The notes: a model not told the origin generated them from the letters alone. DNA of 64,000 nt from Bacteroidetes bacterium UBA2475 (GCA_002342065.1 DDPF01000004.1:310001-374000); one strand, 5' to 3'; shown: positions 35,959 to 45,402, counted from the first letter of the stretch. Numbers and translations are program-made.

Positions 35959-37723
35959 ATCTGCAAAATATTTTTTTGTCCTTCTAACGGTTACCGGTTT
36001 GGTTACATTTGTTTCCTGCAAAAGCAAAAAGCAAACAGTTTCTACGCCAAGTTTTAAAGATTTTGGCGACCCCACTAAACCAAGCGCGCAAGCAAACGAA
36101 ATAAAATTTACGAGTTATTTTATAGATGGTTGTGCGGCCCTGCAACCGCAAAAACAAAATTTACAGGAAGCGTTGCGCTTATTTACTGAGTGTAAAAAAA
36201 TAGATCCTACAAACATTCCGCTTAAATACGAATTAGGAAAAACCTACAAACTTTTAGGTGCTTATGAACTTGCAATACAAAATGCCAAAGCTTGCGCAGA
36301 GGCCAATCCAAAAAATGAGTGGTACCAGTTATTGCTTATTGAATGTTATGCCTCCATTAAACAATATAACCAGTCTATTAAATTAAGAGAGCAATTGGTA
36401 AAGAATTTTCCCGGGAAATCAGAATTTAAAGAAGACCTTGCTATTGAATATTCTATTATTGGCGAATACGATAAATCATATAAGATCTATGATGAGCTTG
36501 AACTTACTTACGGCATTAACGAACAAATAACTTTAAACAAAATAAAACTTTTAAAAAGTCAAAAAAAATATAAAGAGACAGAAGAAGAGCTTTTAAGATT
36601 ATCGAAGTCTAATAAAAATGAGCCGCGCTATTATGCCTATCTAGCCGATTTTTATATTGAACAAAACAAATTAGATAAGGCAAAAGAAATGTACGACAAG
36701 ATCTTAACGATCGATCCAAACAATCCTTCTATTAATCTGGCCCTACATGATTATTACAGCGCACAAGGAAAAAACGATGAGGCTTTTGATTGTTTAAAAA
36801 AAGCATTTCAAAACCCCGATCTTGAAGTGGATTATAAAATAGATGCTGCAAGATATTATTTGGCTAGGGCTGAAAAAATGCCTGAATCAAATTTTTATTC
36901 GCGTGGCATGGAGTTATGTGAATTGCTGGTTAAAGTACACCCAAAAGAAGCAAGGGGTAATGAAGTGTATGCGGATTTTTTATTATTAGGCGGCAAACTT
37001 AAAGAGGCTTCGAACTATTATTACAAAGCTGCTATTAACGAATCTATTGATTACAGGATCTGGAGCCAATTATTATTTACTGATAGTGAATTAAAACTGT
37101 ACGATTCCTTAGAACATCATAGCGCCAAAGCTATTGAACTTTTTCCGAGCCAGGCCATCCCCTATTTTTTTAATGGTGTTGCTAATATGCAAATGAAAAA
37201 TCATAAAAAAGCAGCGCAATCATTAAAGGATGGTTTAGAATTTGTGACCGACAATAAAGCCCTGATGATGGATTTTTATACCAACCTGGGCGATGCATAC
37301 TTTTATGCGAAAGATTATGCTAAATCAGACAAAGCGTTTGATGATGCTTTAAAAATTGACGCTGATAATACCTATGTTTTAAACAATTACGCTTATTACT
37401 TGTCTTTACGAAATGAAAGTCTTGATAAGGCAGAAAAACTTTCGCGCAAAGCAAATGAATTAGTACACGATAACCGTAATTATATGGATACATATGGTTG
37501 GATATTGTATCAACAAAAAAAATATAAAGAGGCAGAAGAATGGTTGTCTAATGCCGCCAAAATGGGCCCTCCAAAAGCAGATATTTTAGAACATTATGGT
37601 GATGTATTATACAAATTAAATAAAGTAGATGAGGCTTTCGCACAATGGACATTGGCAAGGCAGGCAGGCGGAAACTCAGAAGCTTTATTGACGAAACTTA
37701 AACTAAAAAAATTAAATGATTAA
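35951..37723 (+). CDS. TPR-repeat lipoprotein
   Basis: The 590-residue protein begins with a TTG and a lipoprotein signal (FVLLTVTGLVTFVSC, cysteine at about residue 23). About fifteen TPRs fill the rest (for example ALRLFTECKKIDPTNIPLKYELGKTYKLLGAYELA, ADNTYVLNNYAYYLSLR). It is probably a periplasmic scaffold anchored in a membrane. It overlaps the nucleotidyltransferase gene by 8 bp and the DUF4292 gene by 8 bp, so translation is coupled. The same gene order with DUF4292 and an EnvC-like gene recurs in Bacteroidota. Confidence 0.87.
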   Translation: MFKSAKYFFVLLTVTGLVTFVSCKSKKQTVSTPSFKDFGDPTKPSAQANEIKFTSYFIDGCAALQPQKQNLQEALRLFTECKKIDPTNIPLKYELGKTYKLLGAYELAIQNAKACAEANPKNEWYQLLLIECYASIKQYNQSIKLREQLVKNFPGKSEFKEDLAIEYSIIGEYDKSYKIYDELELTYGINEQITLNKIKLLKSQKKYKETEEELLRLSKSNKNEPRYYAYLADFYIEQNKLDKAKEMYDKILTIDPNNPSINLALHDYYSAQGKNDEAFDCLKKAFQNPDLEVDYKIDAARYYLARAEKMPESNFYSRGMELCELLVKVHPKEARGNEVYADFLLLGGKLKEASNYYYKAAINESIDYRIWSQLLFTDSELKLYDSLEHHSAKAIELFPSQAIPYFFNGVANMQMKNHKKAAQSLKDGLEFVTDNKALMMDFYTNLGDAYFYAKDYAKSDKAFDDALKIDADNTYVLNNYAYYLSLRNESLDKAEKLSRKANELVHDNRNYMDTYGWILYQQKKYKEAEEWLSNAAKMGPPKADILEHYGDVLYKLNKVDEAFAQWTLARQAGGNSEALLTKLKLKKLND

Positions 37724-38606
37724 GCATATATCAGCAATAAAATATTTTTCTTTAGCTCTTTTGCTGTTGTGTTTGTTCTCAGTATCCTGCAAGCAAAAAA
37801 AGAAGACCCAGCGTACTCAAACCGAAGTTATAGTTAGCGATACCTTAACAGGCCGTTGCAGGTTAGATTTTAAAAGCGCCAAAACATTAAGTCGCAATGT
37901 AAAAGAAAATGAATTTAGCTTTACATGGGTTACTGCAAAAGCAAATGTAGAAACGCTTATAGATAGTAAAGAAGAAAGCTTTGACATAAAAGTAAATATC
38001 CGTAAGGATAGTGCCATGCTTATTACCATACAATATCTTTTAGGTTTACAGGTGGCAAAGATCCTGATCACCAAAGATTCGGTTAAAATGGTCAACTATA
38101 TTCAAAAGAATTATTTTAAGGGCGATTTTAATTACATAAACGATATGTTAAATGCCGACCTTGATTTTAACGTATTGCAGGCCGTTTTGTTCGGAAACAG
38201 TGCCGAATTCTATGAAGATGACGATTTAAAGTTAAAACCTGTAACCGATAGGCAAAATTGCCATTATTTACTTAGTACCGAAAGAAAGCGCAGGTTAAAA
38301 CGCTTGCAAGCCGGCGATAATGGGCTTAAAAAGGCTTTGCAGATACTTACATTAAACCCTGATAACTATAAGATCATTAAAAATGAATTCTCAGACCCTG
38401 CAACTAACCGCACTTTTATAGCCAATTATAAAAATTTTACTCAAAAAGACAGTGTTTATGCACCATACCATGTTGATATTGATATAGTGGCAGAGAAAAA
38501 AGCAACTGTAAAAATTGACTATGTTCGCATAGAGAAAAATACACCTCAAAAACTTAGCTTAAACATACCCGCAAAATATGAACCATTGCAAATACAAAAG
38601 AAATAA
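37716..38606 (+). CDS. DUF4292 lipoprotein (LolA/LolB-like fold)
   Basis: The 296-residue protein has a lipoprotein signal (LLLLCLFSVSC, cysteine near residue 25), then the DUF4292 pattern. This is a concave beta-sheet sequence with VKVNIRKDSAMLITIQYLLGLQVAKILITKDSVKMVNYIQKNYFKGDFNYI. DUF4292 proteins resemble lipoprotein carriers LolA/LolB; a role in lipoprotein sorting at the outer membrane is a reasonable inference, not established. It overlaps its neighbours by 8 and 29 bp. Confidence 0.82.
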   Translation: MIKHISAIKYFSLALLLLCLFSVSCKQKKKTQRTQTEVIVSDTLTGRCRLDFKSAKTLSRNVKENEFSFTWVTAKANVETLIDSKEESFDIKVNIRKDSAMLITIQYLLGLQVAKILITKDSVKMVNYIQKNYFKGDFNYINDMLNADLDFNVLQAVLFGNSAEFYEDDDLKLKPVTDRQNCHYLLSTERKRRLKRLQAGDNGLKKALQILTLNPDNYKIIKNEFSDPATNRTFIANYKNFTQKDSVYAPYHVDIDIVAEKKATVKIDYVRIEKNTPQKLSLNIPAKYEPLQIQKK

Positions 38607-39966
38607 ACTGTCGCTCGTTTTTGCGCTGTTATTTTGTATTGTATTAATTCCTTCCTTCCATTCGCAAACTGGTTCAAAAAATTCTAAAAAAGATCTCGAG
38701 AACAAAAAGAAGAAGATCAATGATGAGATCAATGAGATAAACTCGATGTTGAGCGAAACAAAAGCCAACAAAAAGTCTTCTATTGGTGCATTGGTGAATA
38801 TTAATATGAAACTGGAAAAACGCCAGGATCTAATTAACACGATTAATGCAGAGATCCAGGAATTGAGCCGTGATATTAAACAGAACGAAAAACAAGCCAC
38901 ACAACTTAAAACCAATTTAGAAAAACTAAAAGGAGATTATGCCCGCATGATAATTTTTGCGCAGCGCAACCAGGATGCTTATAGTAAAATAATGTTCGTT
39001 TTTGCTGCCGATAATTTTAACCAAGCCTATGCGCGTTTAAAATACATGCAGCAGTATTCTGAATTCCGGAAAAAACAAGCGGTAGAAATAATTGCAACAC
39101 AAACAGATCTAATAGCTAAATTAAAAGAGCTAAAAGACCAGCGTCATGAAAAAAATCAATTATTGGGCAACGAAGAGGTAGAAAAAGAAAACCTCAGCAG
39201 CGAAAAACAAGAACAGGAACAGGTGCTTACCGAACTACAAAAGAAAGAAAAAGAATTAAAAGTTGAACTCGATAAAAAGAAACAAGATGCCGTTGAATTA
39301 CAATTGGCAATTAAACGTTTAATTGAAGCAGAAATAAAACGTAAGTTGGAAGAAGCAAGAAAAGCAGAAGAAGCTGCTATTGCCGCTAAAAAAGCAAAAG
39401 AAGAAAAAGAGGCTAAAGAAAATAAAACAAAAACACCAAAAGAAAAAACACCAAAAGAAAAAATTGTTGTTGCCGATCTTAAGCCAGAAAAAGTAAAAAA
39501 GGAAAATTTATTTATGCCGGCATTAACCGAAGAAACGGAAGCCTTAAGTGCTGATTTTTCTAACAACCGCGGTAAATTGCCATGGCCGGTAGGTAAAGGG
39601 GTTATTTGTGAAACTTATGGCGAACATGAGCATCCCGCCATTAAAGGTTTTATGATGTTCAATAACGGTGTTGAGATCTGCTGCACCAAAGGCACACAGG
39701 CTCGTGCTGTGTTTGATGGTGAGGTTACAGGTATTGCGGTTTCGCCAACAGGTGGTAAATTAGTTATTATCCGTCATGGTGAATATTTAAGCGTATACAG
39801 CAATCTTACAGATGTAACTGTAAAAACGGGGCAAAAGGTAAATGTTAAACAGGTTATAGGAACCGTTGCACATGATGAAGAGGAAGGAAAAACAAATATG
39901 AACCTTCAGATCTGGAAAGGCCAGAAAACAATGGATCCAAGCGGCTGGTTGTATAACGCGCATTAG
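38578..39966 (+). CDS. EnvC-like murein hydrolase activator (degenerate LytM)
   Basis: The 462-residue protein has a signal peptide (about 1-30) and a long coiled coil (about 35-245). A lysine/glutamate/alanine-rich linker (about 245-310) and a C-terminal LytM/M23 domain (about 345-462) follow. The metallopeptidase histidines and aspartate are replaced: FNNGVEIC stands where HxGxD is expected, YSNL replaces YxHL, and MNLQIWKG replaces LHFEIR. The domain is therefore almost certainly catalytically inactive and, like EnvC, should activate a cell-wall amidase during division. The start lies 29 bp inside the preceding gene but gives a good signal peptide. Confidence 0.87.
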   Translation: MNHCKYKRNKLSLVFALLFCIVLIPSFHSQTGSKNSKKDLENKKKKINDEINEINSMLSETKANKKSSIGALVNINMKLEKRQDLINTINAEIQELSRDIKQNEKQATQLKTNLEKLKGDYARMIIFAQRNQDAYSKIMFVFAADNFNQAYARLKYMQQYSEFRKKQAVEIIATQTDLIAKLKELKDQRHEKNQLLGNEEVEKENLSSEKQEQEQVLTELQKKEKELKVELDKKKQDAVELQLAIKRLIEAEIKRKLEEARKAEEAAIAAKKAKEEKEAKENKTKTPKEKTPKEKIVVADLKPEKVKKENLFMPALTEETEALSADFSNNRGKLPWPVGKGVICETYGEHEHPAIKGFMMFNNGVEICCTKGTQARAVFDGEVTGIAVSPTGGKLVIIRHGEYLSVYSNLTDVTVKTGQKVNVKQVIGTVAHDEEEGKTNMNLQIWKGQKTMDPSGWLYNAH

Positions 39967-40042
39967 TGTTTTAACGTTTACAGTTGTTAAATATCTTATT
40001 ATTCTTTGCCCTTGCTTAAGATCTTAGTAATTTAGATACACA

Positions 40043-42097
40043 ATGCAAAACTTTAAAACCGTAAAATATATTTTTCTTTTTCTTACCGCATTTCTTTTCT
40101 TATCTTTTACTCCCGAAGATAAATATGTTCGTCAGGCACTGCGACAATTAGAAAAAGGTAATTTAAGAGAGGCTAAATCTCTTTACTTAAAAGCTATCGA
40201 AAAAAATCCCGATCATTTTAAAGCTAACGTGGGTATTGGATTATTATTTTCTGAGTTGCTCGATAATTATAGCAGCGCATTACCTTATCTTGAAAAAGCC
40301 TATAAAATTACGCAGAAGGACACGTTGATACAATTGATGTACTCACTCGCAAAATGTTATCAGCACAACGGCCAATACGAAAAAGCAATTGGTTTCTTTG
40401 ATCGTCTTAACGGTTATGAAGATCTGGAAGAGGAGTTTGATTTTTCGAAAGATGTAAAAAAAAGAAAAGAAGATTGTCAGTATGCCATTGCGCATAGTTC
40501 TTATACACCACCAAGCGGTTGGTATATTGTTAATGCAGGAAAAACAATTAATACAGATATGCCGGAATATGTTCCGGTATTAACGCCGCAAAACGAGTTG
40601 ATATTTACATCAAGAAGACAAGATGATAAAAAAGAAAATTTAAGTTATTTAGATGGAAAATATTTTGAGAGCATGTATATTTCAAAGATCGAGAATGGAA
40701 GTTTTAATGCTCCAAGACGCTATACGCTTCCCGATCAATTAATGAGATCGCATTATTTAAAAAAACACGAGTCTGTTGTTTCTATGAGTCCGGATGGAAA
40801 AACACTTTTCACCTTTCGCGACAATAAGATCTATGAGATAAACATGGACGAACGCGCCTCGAAAAAACCAAAAAAATTATTAAAAACAATTAATTTCGAT
40901 TTTTACCAGGACCATGCTTTTGTAACAAAAGACGGCACAACACTTTATTTTACCAGCGAGGCCGACGGCGGAATTGGTGGCATAGATATTTACAGTGCAA
41001 CAAAAATTAAAGAAGGCGAATGGAGCAAACCCGTAAATATTGGCGCGCCTATAAATACAGAATTTGATGAAGATGCGCCTTTTATTTCTGATGATGGCAA
41101 GACCATGTATTTTGCAAGTAAAGGACACGAAGGTTATGGTAATTTTGATATTTACAAAAGCGAATTAGTTGATGGTAAATGGACAAAGCCTGAAAATCTT
41201 GGCCAGCCAATAAATTCATCGGGACATGATATTTTTATGGTGAAGGATAGTAAACAAACCGTTGGATACTTTTCTTCATCGCGTAATGGTGGGTATGGCG
41301 ATATGGATATTTATAAAATAAATTATCTTGATAATCTGAACAAAGAATGCCCTGCAGAAAAAACAACTTTATTCTCACTAAACATTAATGATGCGGAACC
41401 TTATGATCTTAAGAACAAGGTTGAAGTAAAGGTCCCCGAAAATTATAAAGTACTTTCGTTTTCGTGGAAAGTTAATGACCTAAATATTGACAACCCAGGC
41501 GCGACCTTTGATTATGATTATAAACAACAAGGCAATTATACTGTATCATCAAAAGTTATTGCTTATTGCGACACCTGTTTATCGCTCATAGTTGCCTGCA
41601 ACAGTATTGAAAATAGATTTGACAAACTAAAATTAAACGTTGATACAACAACTGCAACTATAATTAAATCAAGCGTTGTTACACCGGTTGACCTCAGCAA
41701 AATAAAAGGTGAATTAAGTAACGAACAATTGGCGGCAATTGGTTTTAACACCGCTCCTATTCTTTTTGATTTTGACAAAAGTAGTTTAAGAGAAGACGCA
41801 GAAGAGATCTTAAAAACAAATAACGAAGTATTAAAAAAATATTCAAGTCTTAAAGTTGAAATTATAGGTTACACCGATTCAAGGGGAACAGAAGGTCACA
41901 ACAAAGCGCTTTCTGCTCAACGTGCTAAAACTGTAAAAAATTATCTTGCTAAAGCAAAAGTAAAAAGCTCACAATTAAAATTCACAAAAGGAAAAGGTTC
42001 GAGCAATCTTGTTAACGATTGTGATAAAGGTAAAGACTGCGATAATTATATGCACCTTCAAAACAGAAGGGTTGTTTTTAAAGTGTACAATAAATAA
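40043..42097 (+). CDS. TPR / PD40 propeller / OmpA-family protein
   Basis: The 684-residue protein has a signal peptide (about 1-25), two to three TPRs (about 28-140), and a PD40-type propeller (about 170-430; MSPDGKTLFTFRDN, TLYFTSEADGGIGGIDIYSATK, DGKTMYFASKGHEGYGNFDIYKSE). A PKD-like beta-domain (about 470-530) and a C-terminal OmpA peptidoglycan-binding domain (about 565-684; ILFDFDKSSLREDAEEIL, GYTDSRGTEGHN, NRRVVFKV) follow. It is a relative of the PorE-like protein at 23.8-25.9 kb but lacks that protein's carboxypeptidase-regulatory-like domain. Role: envelope complex tethered to peptidoglycan; exact partner unknown. A strong terminator follows 5 bp after the stop. Confidence 0.85.
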   Translation: MQNFKTVKYIFLFLTAFLFLSFTPEDKYVRQALRQLEKGNLREAKSLYLKAIEKNPDHFKANVGIGLLFSELLDNYSSALPYLEKAYKITQKDTLIQLMYSLAKCYQHNGQYEKAIGFFDRLNGYEDLEEEFDFSKDVKKRKEDCQYAIAHSSYTPPSGWYIVNAGKTINTDMPEYVPVLTPQNELIFTSRRQDDKKENLSYLDGKYFESMYISKIENGSFNAPRRYTLPDQLMRSHYLKKHESVVSMSPDGKTLFTFRDNKIYEINMDERASKKPKKLLKTINFDFYQDHAFVTKDGTTLYFTSEADGGIGGIDIYSATKIKEGEWSKPVNIGAPINTEFDEDAPFISDDGKTMYFASKGHEGYGNFDIYKSELVDGKWTKPENLGQPINSSGHDIFMVKDSKQTVGYFSSSRNGGYGDMDIYKINYLDNLNKECPAEKTTLFSLNINDAEPYDLKNKVEVKVPENYKVLSFSWKVNDLNIDNPGATFDYDYKQQGNYTVSSKVIAYCDTCLSLIVACNSIENRFDKLKLNVDTTTATIIKSSVVTPVDLSKIKGELSNEQLAAIGFNTAPILFDFDKSSLREDAEEILKTNNEVLKKYSSLKVEIIGYTDSRGTEGHNKALSAQRAKTVKNYLAKAKVKSSQLKFTKGKGSSNLVNDCDKGKDCDNYMHLQNRRVVFKVYNK

Positions 42098-42101
42098 AAC
42101 C

Positions 42102-42133
42102 AAAAAAGCCGTTCCAAAAAGAACGGCTTTTTT
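42102..42133 (+). terminator. intrinsic terminator after the OmpA-family gene
   Basis: A perfect 13-bp stem (AAAAAAGCCGTTC, 42102-42114; GAACGGCTTTTTT, 42121-42133) with a 6-nt loop and a T run. Confidence 0.9.
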
Positions 42134-42139
42134 GTTTTA

Positions 42140-42185
42140 GACCTGTCAGGTTTTTAACCTAACTCAGCATTAAACCTGACGGGTC
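42140..42185. repeat. palindromic element GACCTGTCAGGTTT ... AAACCTGACGGGTC
   Basis: The 14-bp arms (42140-42153 and 42172-42185) match with one mismatch and enclose an 18-nt loop containing AGGTTTTTAACCT dyad sequence. It sits between two convergent genes, 10 bp past the tig stop, and may end tig transcription. ACCTGTCAGGT palindromes recur between genes in Bacteroidota, so it may be a dispersed repeat; only one copy lies here. Confidence 0.5.
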
Positions 42186-42194
42186 TTTATAATA

Positions 42195-43529
42195 TTAAGC
42201 TTTAAAGAAATCTTCGTAGCTCACTTCTTTTGTTTGAAGTGTACATTTTTCTTTAATAAGATCTAATACCTTTTTGCTGTAAAGATTTTCGAAAATACGT
42301 TGTGCTTCTTTTTCTTTACTTAAAATATCTTTTGATATCTTTTCCAAGTCTTCTTCTGTAGCCGCTTGTCCGTAACGAGCATATTCGCTTTTAATAAATG
42401 CTTTTGCTTCTTCTTTAGCTTCATCGGCATTTACTTTAATTTCGTTATCCTTAATGATCTTGTTCTCTATTAATTTCCATTTCATAGATTTAGAATAGTT
42501 TGGATAATCTTTTTCTAATTCTTCTTGAGTAATTGGTTTTTCGTTTGCCATCATTAACCAACGTTTTAAGAAAGAATCCGGTAATTGAATATTACTTTTT
42601 TCTACCAAATTATTCTCAACTTCTGTTCTTAAGAATTTCTCGGCGTCCGCGTTAAACATCAAACCTAATTCTTCACGAATTTTATTTTTGAATTCTTCTT
42701 CGGTGGTAACTTTTCCTTCGCCATAAACTTTATCAAATAATTCCTGGTTAAGTTCAGCGTCCTCTAAACGCGCAATGTTTTTTACAATTAATTGTAAATT
42801 ACAATCAATGGTTTCGGCCAATTCTTTATCAATGCCTAACGACACGCTTTTATCTAAAGCATTATCGTATAGGGCGTTTACATTTAAAACTAATTTATCT
42901 TCTTTTTTAACGCCTAATATTTTTGCTTTCGCGTCTTCGTTCTTTAAACGCTCGTAGCTAATACTTGTGCTTTTATAAATTCCGCCTGCTTTAATGTTCC
43001 CGCTCTCATCTAATTCATTAATATCAACAAACACAACATCTTTTTCGCCTGCAACTTCGGGGTTCAATGGTTTGCCAAAATTACGTTTAACATCCTTCAC
43101 ATATTTTTCAACCAACTCATCATCTATCTTAACTGTTTTGTAAGTGAAAGTATGTTTATCGTTAAGGTCAATATTGAATTTTGGCGCTAAACCAACTTGG
43201 TAAATAAATTCAAAATCTTTTTGATTTTCAAAATCAACTTTTTCCTGTTCTTTTGGTAATGGATTACCTAAGATCTCGATATTGTTTTCCTGGATATAAT
43301 TGTAAATAGTTGAATCTAATAATTTATTTAACTCATCCACTAAGATCTGAGTGCCATATTGTTTTTTTACTAAACCAACCGGTACTTTACCCGGCCTGAA
43401 ACCCGGCATAGAAATTTGCTTTTGCGCTTTTTTTAAAGCATCTGTTACTTTTACTTCGTAGTCAGCTGGTGTTACAGAAATTGAGATCTCTGCATTCAAA
43501 CTATCAATATCCTTCTTAATAATGTTCAT
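42195..43529 (-). CDS. tig: trigger factor
   Basis: The 444-residue ribosome-associated chaperone starts MNIIKKDIDSLNAEISISV. It carries the ribosome-binding signature MPGFRPGKVPVGLVKKQYG (about residues 41-59), a central FKBP-like region that is poorly conserved, and a long helical C-terminal chaperone domain. A longer open frame reaches 43616, but its extra residues are unlike the family and would span a -7-like box (43550-43557), so the ATG at 43529 is chosen. It stands alone; clpP/clpX are not adjacent in this window. Confidence 0.93.
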   Translation of the reverse strand: MNIIKKDIDSLNAEISISVTPADYEVKVTDALKKAQKQISMPGFRPGKVPVGLVKKQYGTQILVDELNKLLDSTIYNYIQENNIEILGNPLPKEQEKVDFENQKDFEFIYQVGLAPKFNIDLNDKHTFTYKTVKIDDELVEKYVKDVKRNFGKPLNPEVAGEKDVVFVDINELDESGNIKAGGIYKSTSISYERLKNEDAKAKILGVKKEDKLVLNVNALYDNALDKSVSLGIDKELAETIDCNLQLIVKNIARLEDAELNQELFDKVYGEGKVTTEEEFKNKIREELGLMFNADAEKFLRTEVENNLVEKSNIQLPDSFLKRWLMMANEKPITQEELEKDYPNYSKSMKWKLIENKIIKDNEIKVNADEAKEEAKAFIKSEYARYGQAATEEDLEKISKDILSKEKEAQRIFENLYSKKVLDLIKEKCTLQTKEVSYEDFFKA

Positions 43530-43549
43530 TCTTCTAAAATTTTGGACTG

Positions 43550-43557
43550 CGAAAATA
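43550..43557 (-). promoter_or_regulatory. -7 promoter element TATTTTCG
   Basis: A TAnnTTTG-like box 20 bp upstream of the trigger factor ATG on the minus strand; it supports that start. Confidence 0.35.
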
Positions 43558-43616
43558 GGGATTTTTCTTTGTTTTTCATAGAAAAATGGCTCAAAAAAAG
43601 CTTGAAAAACAGGCAA

Positions 43617-44483
43617 TTAACTAAAAATAAGAGAAAACTGGGCTTTAAACTCTGAGTTTGCGGCCAATTGAATGATCCCGTTCTTTTTAGATAATTCGTT
43701 AATTGAATTTTCATGATCAGCAATTCCATACCAGGGCTCAAGACAAACAAATTGGTGATTACCTTTTTTGGCCCAGATGCCAAAATATGGCCAGTCTTTA
43801 CATTGAAGCGTAATTTTATGTTTTGATACAGACGAGCAAAGACTAACCGAATTAATTTGATTGCCTTCAAAAACCAGAGCGTCGTTATCGAACAATTTTT
43901 TCGTGAGGAATAGTTTTTGGTCATTCAATTTTAAAACAGTTTTTGCATCAGTTCGTAAACCGTTATTTAATTGGGTTTTAGAAAAAGAACCTGTTTCAAA
44001 TTCTAAATAATAGTCTTCAAATTTTTCGGTTGGCAACAATGGACAGTTAAACCCCGGATGAGCTCCGACAGAAAAATAAATTATTTCGCCTGAAGGATTA
44101 ATTACTTTGTAATTTGTTTCTAACGTATTATCAATTACTAAATAACTTATATGAAATGTAAAGTCAAAAGGGAATTTTGCTTTTGTTTCGCTATTTGCTA
44201 TTAATTGAAATGTACAGGCGTTTTCTTTTTTTTCTGTCAACTCAAATTCACAGTCACGGGCAAAACCATGTTGAGGCAACCCATACCTTATTTCTTCATG
44301 AATAAAAAAATTATCTTTTAGTTTTCCTACTATCGGAAAAAGAACAGGCGCGTTTCGGGCCCACACTTCTTTATCGGCTTGCCAGATAAATTCAACCTCA
44401 GAGTTGTTTTTAACAGAACAGACCTCGGCGCCAAAAGAATTGATCTTAACTGTAAGTAAATTTGATCTTATCTCTGCTTGCAT
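43617..44483 (-). CDS. aldose 1-epimerase family protein
   Basis: The 288-residue protein has the galactose-mutarotase-like beta-supersandwich. The catalytic residues are recognisable: a histidine in SVGAHPGFNCPLL (about 141) and a glutamate in FVCLEPWYGIAD (about 248). It interconverts anomers of a hexose or hexose phosphate; the YeaD/LacX-like shape suggests a non-galactose substrate. It starts 8 bp after the DUF493 gene and is probably co-transcribed with it. Confidence 0.86.
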   Translation of the reverse strand: MQAEIRSNLLTVKINSFGAEVCSVKNNSEVEFIWQADKEVWARNAPVLFPIVGKLKDNFFIHEEIRYGLPQHGFARDCEFELTEKKENACTFQLIANSETKAKFPFDFTFHISYLVIDNTLETNYKVINPSGEIIYFSVGAHPGFNCPLLPTEKFEDYYLEFETGSFSKTQLNNGLRTDAKTVLKLNDQKLFLTKKLFDNDALVFEGNQINSVSLCSSVSKHKITLQCKDWPYFGIWAKKGNHQFVCLEPWYGIADHENSINELSKKNGIIQLAANSEFKAQFSLIFS

Positions 44484-44491
44484 AACAGGTC

Positions 44492-44764
44492 TTATAAAAA
44501 GAGGATGCCTTTTATTTTAGAAGCTTTTTTGTAAACTTCCATTATCTCATCTACATTAACAACAACCTGCATGCCGGTAATACTGGTATACTTACCGTTT
44601 CCACTTTCTTTGGTGTGAATATCTGTTTCGGGATCAAAAAGGTTTTCTACTAAGGCAATAGACCTGTTCTCGCTGGGAACAATAAATTTATACATATACA
44701 CACTTGGAAATGTTGTGGTATCGAGAATTTTTTCTTTGAATTTTTGAAGTTCTTCCTCTGTCAT
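44492..44764 (-). CDS. DUF493 family protein
   Basis: The 90-residue protein matches the DUF493 (YbeD-like) family: FPSVYMYKFIVPSE, the GNGKYTSITGMQVV strand-turn and EIMEVYKKASKIKGILFL. The fold resembles ACT/regulatory domains. Function is unknown. Its ATG overlaps the LysE gene stop by 4 bp, indicating one transcript. Confidence 0.82.
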   Translation of the reverse strand: MTEEELQKFKEKILDTTTFPSVYMYKFIVPSENRSIALVENLFDPETDIHTKESGNGKYTSITGMQVVVNVDEIMEVYKKASKIKGILFL

Positions 44765-45402
44765 GCGTGATCAAAAAAATGATTGTAAATAAGTACCACT
44801 CCAAAAATAATTAATAAGCTGCCGGTAATTATATTTACCGCACGCATTGTTTTTGGGGTAAGAATCTGTTTTAATTTATTTGCAGCCGAAACTTTTCCTA
44901 ATTCTACCAAAAGCACAAGCCCCAGCGTAATGCTAAAATAAACGATCATGTTTATAATAGAATAATATAACGTTTTACTAACTGCCGTAACGTTTCCCAA
45001 CCAAAGTAACCACACCGCTGGATTTAAGCTGTTAAGAAAAAAGCCTTTAAAGATCATTACCCTGGCAGAGGGTACTTTAATTTCGATCGTATTATCGTTA
45101 CGGTTCTCAACGGGTTCTCTAAAATGCAGGGCGCCAAAAACAATTAAAATTATACCGGCCACAATACCCATAAAACGCTGACTTTTTTCGTCCTGTATAA
45201 AATTAGTAGCTCCATAGTGCACTAAAAAAATGATGAGGATACAAACTAAAAAATCGCTTAGCACAACCCCAATCGCTAAGAGCGACCCTGGTTTATAACC
45301 ATGACGGATGCCTGTGTTTATTAATGCAAAAAAAGCCGGCCCAAAAGAAAAGGTAAGTAACAGAACAATAATGAAGGTTTGATATATAAGGCTTAGTATC
45401 AA
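44761..45402 (-). CDS. LysE/RhtB-family amino-acid exporter
   Basis: The 213-residue inner-membrane protein has about six hydrophobic segments and the family's N-terminal pattern FGPAFFALINTGIRHGYKPGSLLAIGVVLSDFLVC, with a later FLNSLNPAVWLLWLG block. It probably exports an amino acid or derivative; the substrate cannot be inferred. It overlaps the DUF493 gene by 4 bp and starts 5 bp after the GH3 gene. Confidence 0.86.
   Translation of the reverse strand: MILSLIYQTFIIVLLLTFSFGPAFFALINTGIRHGYKPGSLLAIGVVLSDFLVCILIIFLVHYGATNFIQDEKSQRFMGIVAGIILIVFGALHFREPVENRNDNTIEIKVPSARVMIFKGFFLNSLNPAVWLLWLGNVTAVSKTLYYSIINMIVYFSITLGLVLLVELGKVSAANKLKQILTPKTMRAVNIITGSLLIIFGVVLIYNHFFDHA

Noticed and set aside
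39156..39566. Minus-strand frame rich in serine and phenylalanine within the EnvC-like gene
   Set aside because: It is the antisense of the lysine/glutamate-rich coiled coil; composition is a mirror artefact.
43530..43616. N-terminal extension of trigger factor
   Set aside because: The family N-terminus begins at MNIIKKDI; the extra 29 residues cover the promoter region.
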